This document shows positions 63,194-64,000 of a DNA stretch of 64,000 bases, one piece after another. The stretch's first letter is position 1. Each line of letters opens with the position of its first letter. Made by a program: the position numbers and the translations under genes. A model generated the notes under the pieces. That model worked only from the letters and a program-made list of their open reading frames with translations. It searched no databases and had not been told where the DNA came from. This DNA is from an uncultured Bacilli bacterium (GTDB taxonomy: Bacteria > Bacillota_I > Bacilli_A > RFN20 > CAG-288): NCBI GenBank assembly GCA_934725685.1, contig CAKVBX010000004.1, forward strand, positions 1 to 64,000, given 5' to 3'.

Positions 63194-64000
63194 ATGACTG
63201 AACTGCATTTACATCTGGATGGCTCGCTGCGGGCAAAGACCTGTCTTGAACTCTATCGGGAACAGCGGATTCCCGCCCCCTGTGAAGACGAAGGAACGAT
63301 GAAGAGACTTCTCACTGCCAGCGAGGACTGCAAGAATCTCGAGGAAGTGCTTCGCTGCTTCAATATTCCGCTCAAGGTCCTTCAGAAGGACTGGGCGCTC
63401 GAGCGAGTCGCCTATGAGCTTGTCGAAGACTTATCGAAAAGCCATGACGACTACTGCGAAATCCGTTTTGCGCCGAATCTTTCCCTTGCTGAGGGCATGA
63501 CACAAAAGGAGGTCACGGAAGCGGTCCTGAGAGGAGTAGAGCACGGCATGAAGGATTTTCCGATCCGCATCGGACTGATTCTCTGTGTCATGCGTGGAAA
63601 GAGCGAAGAGGAGAACATGGAGACTGTCGAAGTCTGTGAGAGAATGAGAGGCGATGTCGTATGCGGTCTCGATCTCGCCGGTGCCGAGAATCTCTTCCCG
63701 GCAAAACTATACCGCCCTGTCTTCGAACGGGCGAACCGTTATCATATTCCCTTCACGATGCACGCCGGGGAGAGTCTCGATCTCAACAATGTCTATGATG
63801 CTATCGACATGGGAGCGAGAAGACTCGGTCACGGCATCACCGTCGTCAAAGATGAGAAACTTCTGCAGCTTGTCAAGGAAAAGAATATCCATGTCGAATG
63901 CTGCCTCACCAGCAACATTCAGACCAAAGAGGTCGCTTCCTTCGACGTGCATCCGATCAGGAAACTCTTCGACGAAGGAATCTCTGTCTCCATCAACACA
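63194..64000 (+). CDS. add: Adenosine deaminase, cut by the right window edge
   Basis: The first 269 residues of an adenosine deaminase converting adenosine to inosine. Metal ligands HLHLDGS at the N-terminus, the GLDLAGAE segment, FTMHAGE and RLGHGI with catalytic His and the downstream ECCLTSN are all present. The frame is open to the last base of the window, so the C-terminus with the final Asp motif is missing. AGGAG precedes the ATG. Confidence 0.95.
   Translation, partial: MTELHLHLDGSLRAKTCLELYREQRIPAPCEDEGTMKRLLTASEDCKNLEEVLRCFNIPLKVLQKDWALERVAYELVEDLSKSHDDYCEIRFAPNLSLAEGMTQKEVTEAVLRGVEHGMKDFPIRIGLILCVMRGKSEEENMETVEVCERMRGDVVCGLDLAGAENLFPAKLYRPVFERANRYHIPFTMHAGESLDLNNVYDAIDMGARRLGHGITVVKDEKLLQLVKEKNIHVECCLTSNIQTKEVASFDVHPIRKLFDEGISVSINT

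Overview
The window looks like chromosomal DNA of a mid-GC member of the Bacillota, most likely near the Erysipelotrichia. This is inferred from gene content, not from any search. The pointers are a Gram-positive PolC next to a separate DnaE, EzrA in an ezrA-iscS-thiI block, an HrcA/CIRCE heat-shock site, CcpA-like LacI regulation and strong Shine-Dalgarno sites. TGA is used as a stop. Most of the window is housekeeping DNA. Two AT-richer patches (about 66-1300 and 40920-42830) look acquired.

Layout. 1-2000: a C-terminally truncated PP-loop (PAPS-reductase-like) gene and a small coiled-coil protein. 2033-7962 (minus): GPH-type transporter followed by polC. 8146-9424: hsp20 behind two CIRCE elements, converging on a hexapeptide acetyltransferase. 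9486-16497 (minus): rpsB-tsf, pyrH-frr, cdsA-dxr-rseP (translation, UMP phosphorylation, phospholipid and isoprenoid precursor synthesis, envelope proteolysis). A tRNA-Glu(CTC) lies upstream of rpsB and diverges from it. 17088-19512 (minus): alpha/beta hydrolase, glycerate kinase and a small hypothetical. 19800-23074: acetolactate decarboxylase with a KdgT-type permease, divergent from a PucR/CdaR-type regulator. 23111-30110 (plus): dnaE, polA and a single reading frame fusing MutM to CoaE. 30212-36705: a biotin/oxaloacetate module with pckA, birA, a four-gene Na+-pumping oxaloacetate decarboxylase and divergent bioY. 36896-39937: glycosyltransferase, RluA-type pseudouridine synthase, upp. 40009-42775 (minus): a secreted ricin-domain/clan-CD-peptidase-like protein followed by a lipoprotein. 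42958-46051 (plus): MATE exporter, then infC-rpmI-rplT behind a terminator-containing leader. 46110-48690 (minus): feoA-feoB and a small membrane protein. 48838-53926 (minus): LacI regulator, ezrA, cysteine desulfurase, thiI. 54121-54684 (minus): rubrerythrin. 54847-62294 (plus): heterodimeric ABC exporter, HAD phosphatase, two tandem mgtE. The window ends with a TrmH-type RNA methyltransferase (minus) and an adenosine deaminase cut by the right edge.

The less ordinary items are the MutM-CoaE fusion, the secreted RICIN/PPC-like/caspase-fold-like protein with its lipoprotein partner, the infC gene with no in-frame ATG at its proper N-terminus (ATA start proposed), the tandem CIRCE arrangement, and several genes whose -10 box lies 6-11 nt before the start codon with no Shine-Dalgarno site (probable leaderless mRNAs). 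I found no CRISPR array, intact prophage, intact insertion sequence or recognisable defence island.
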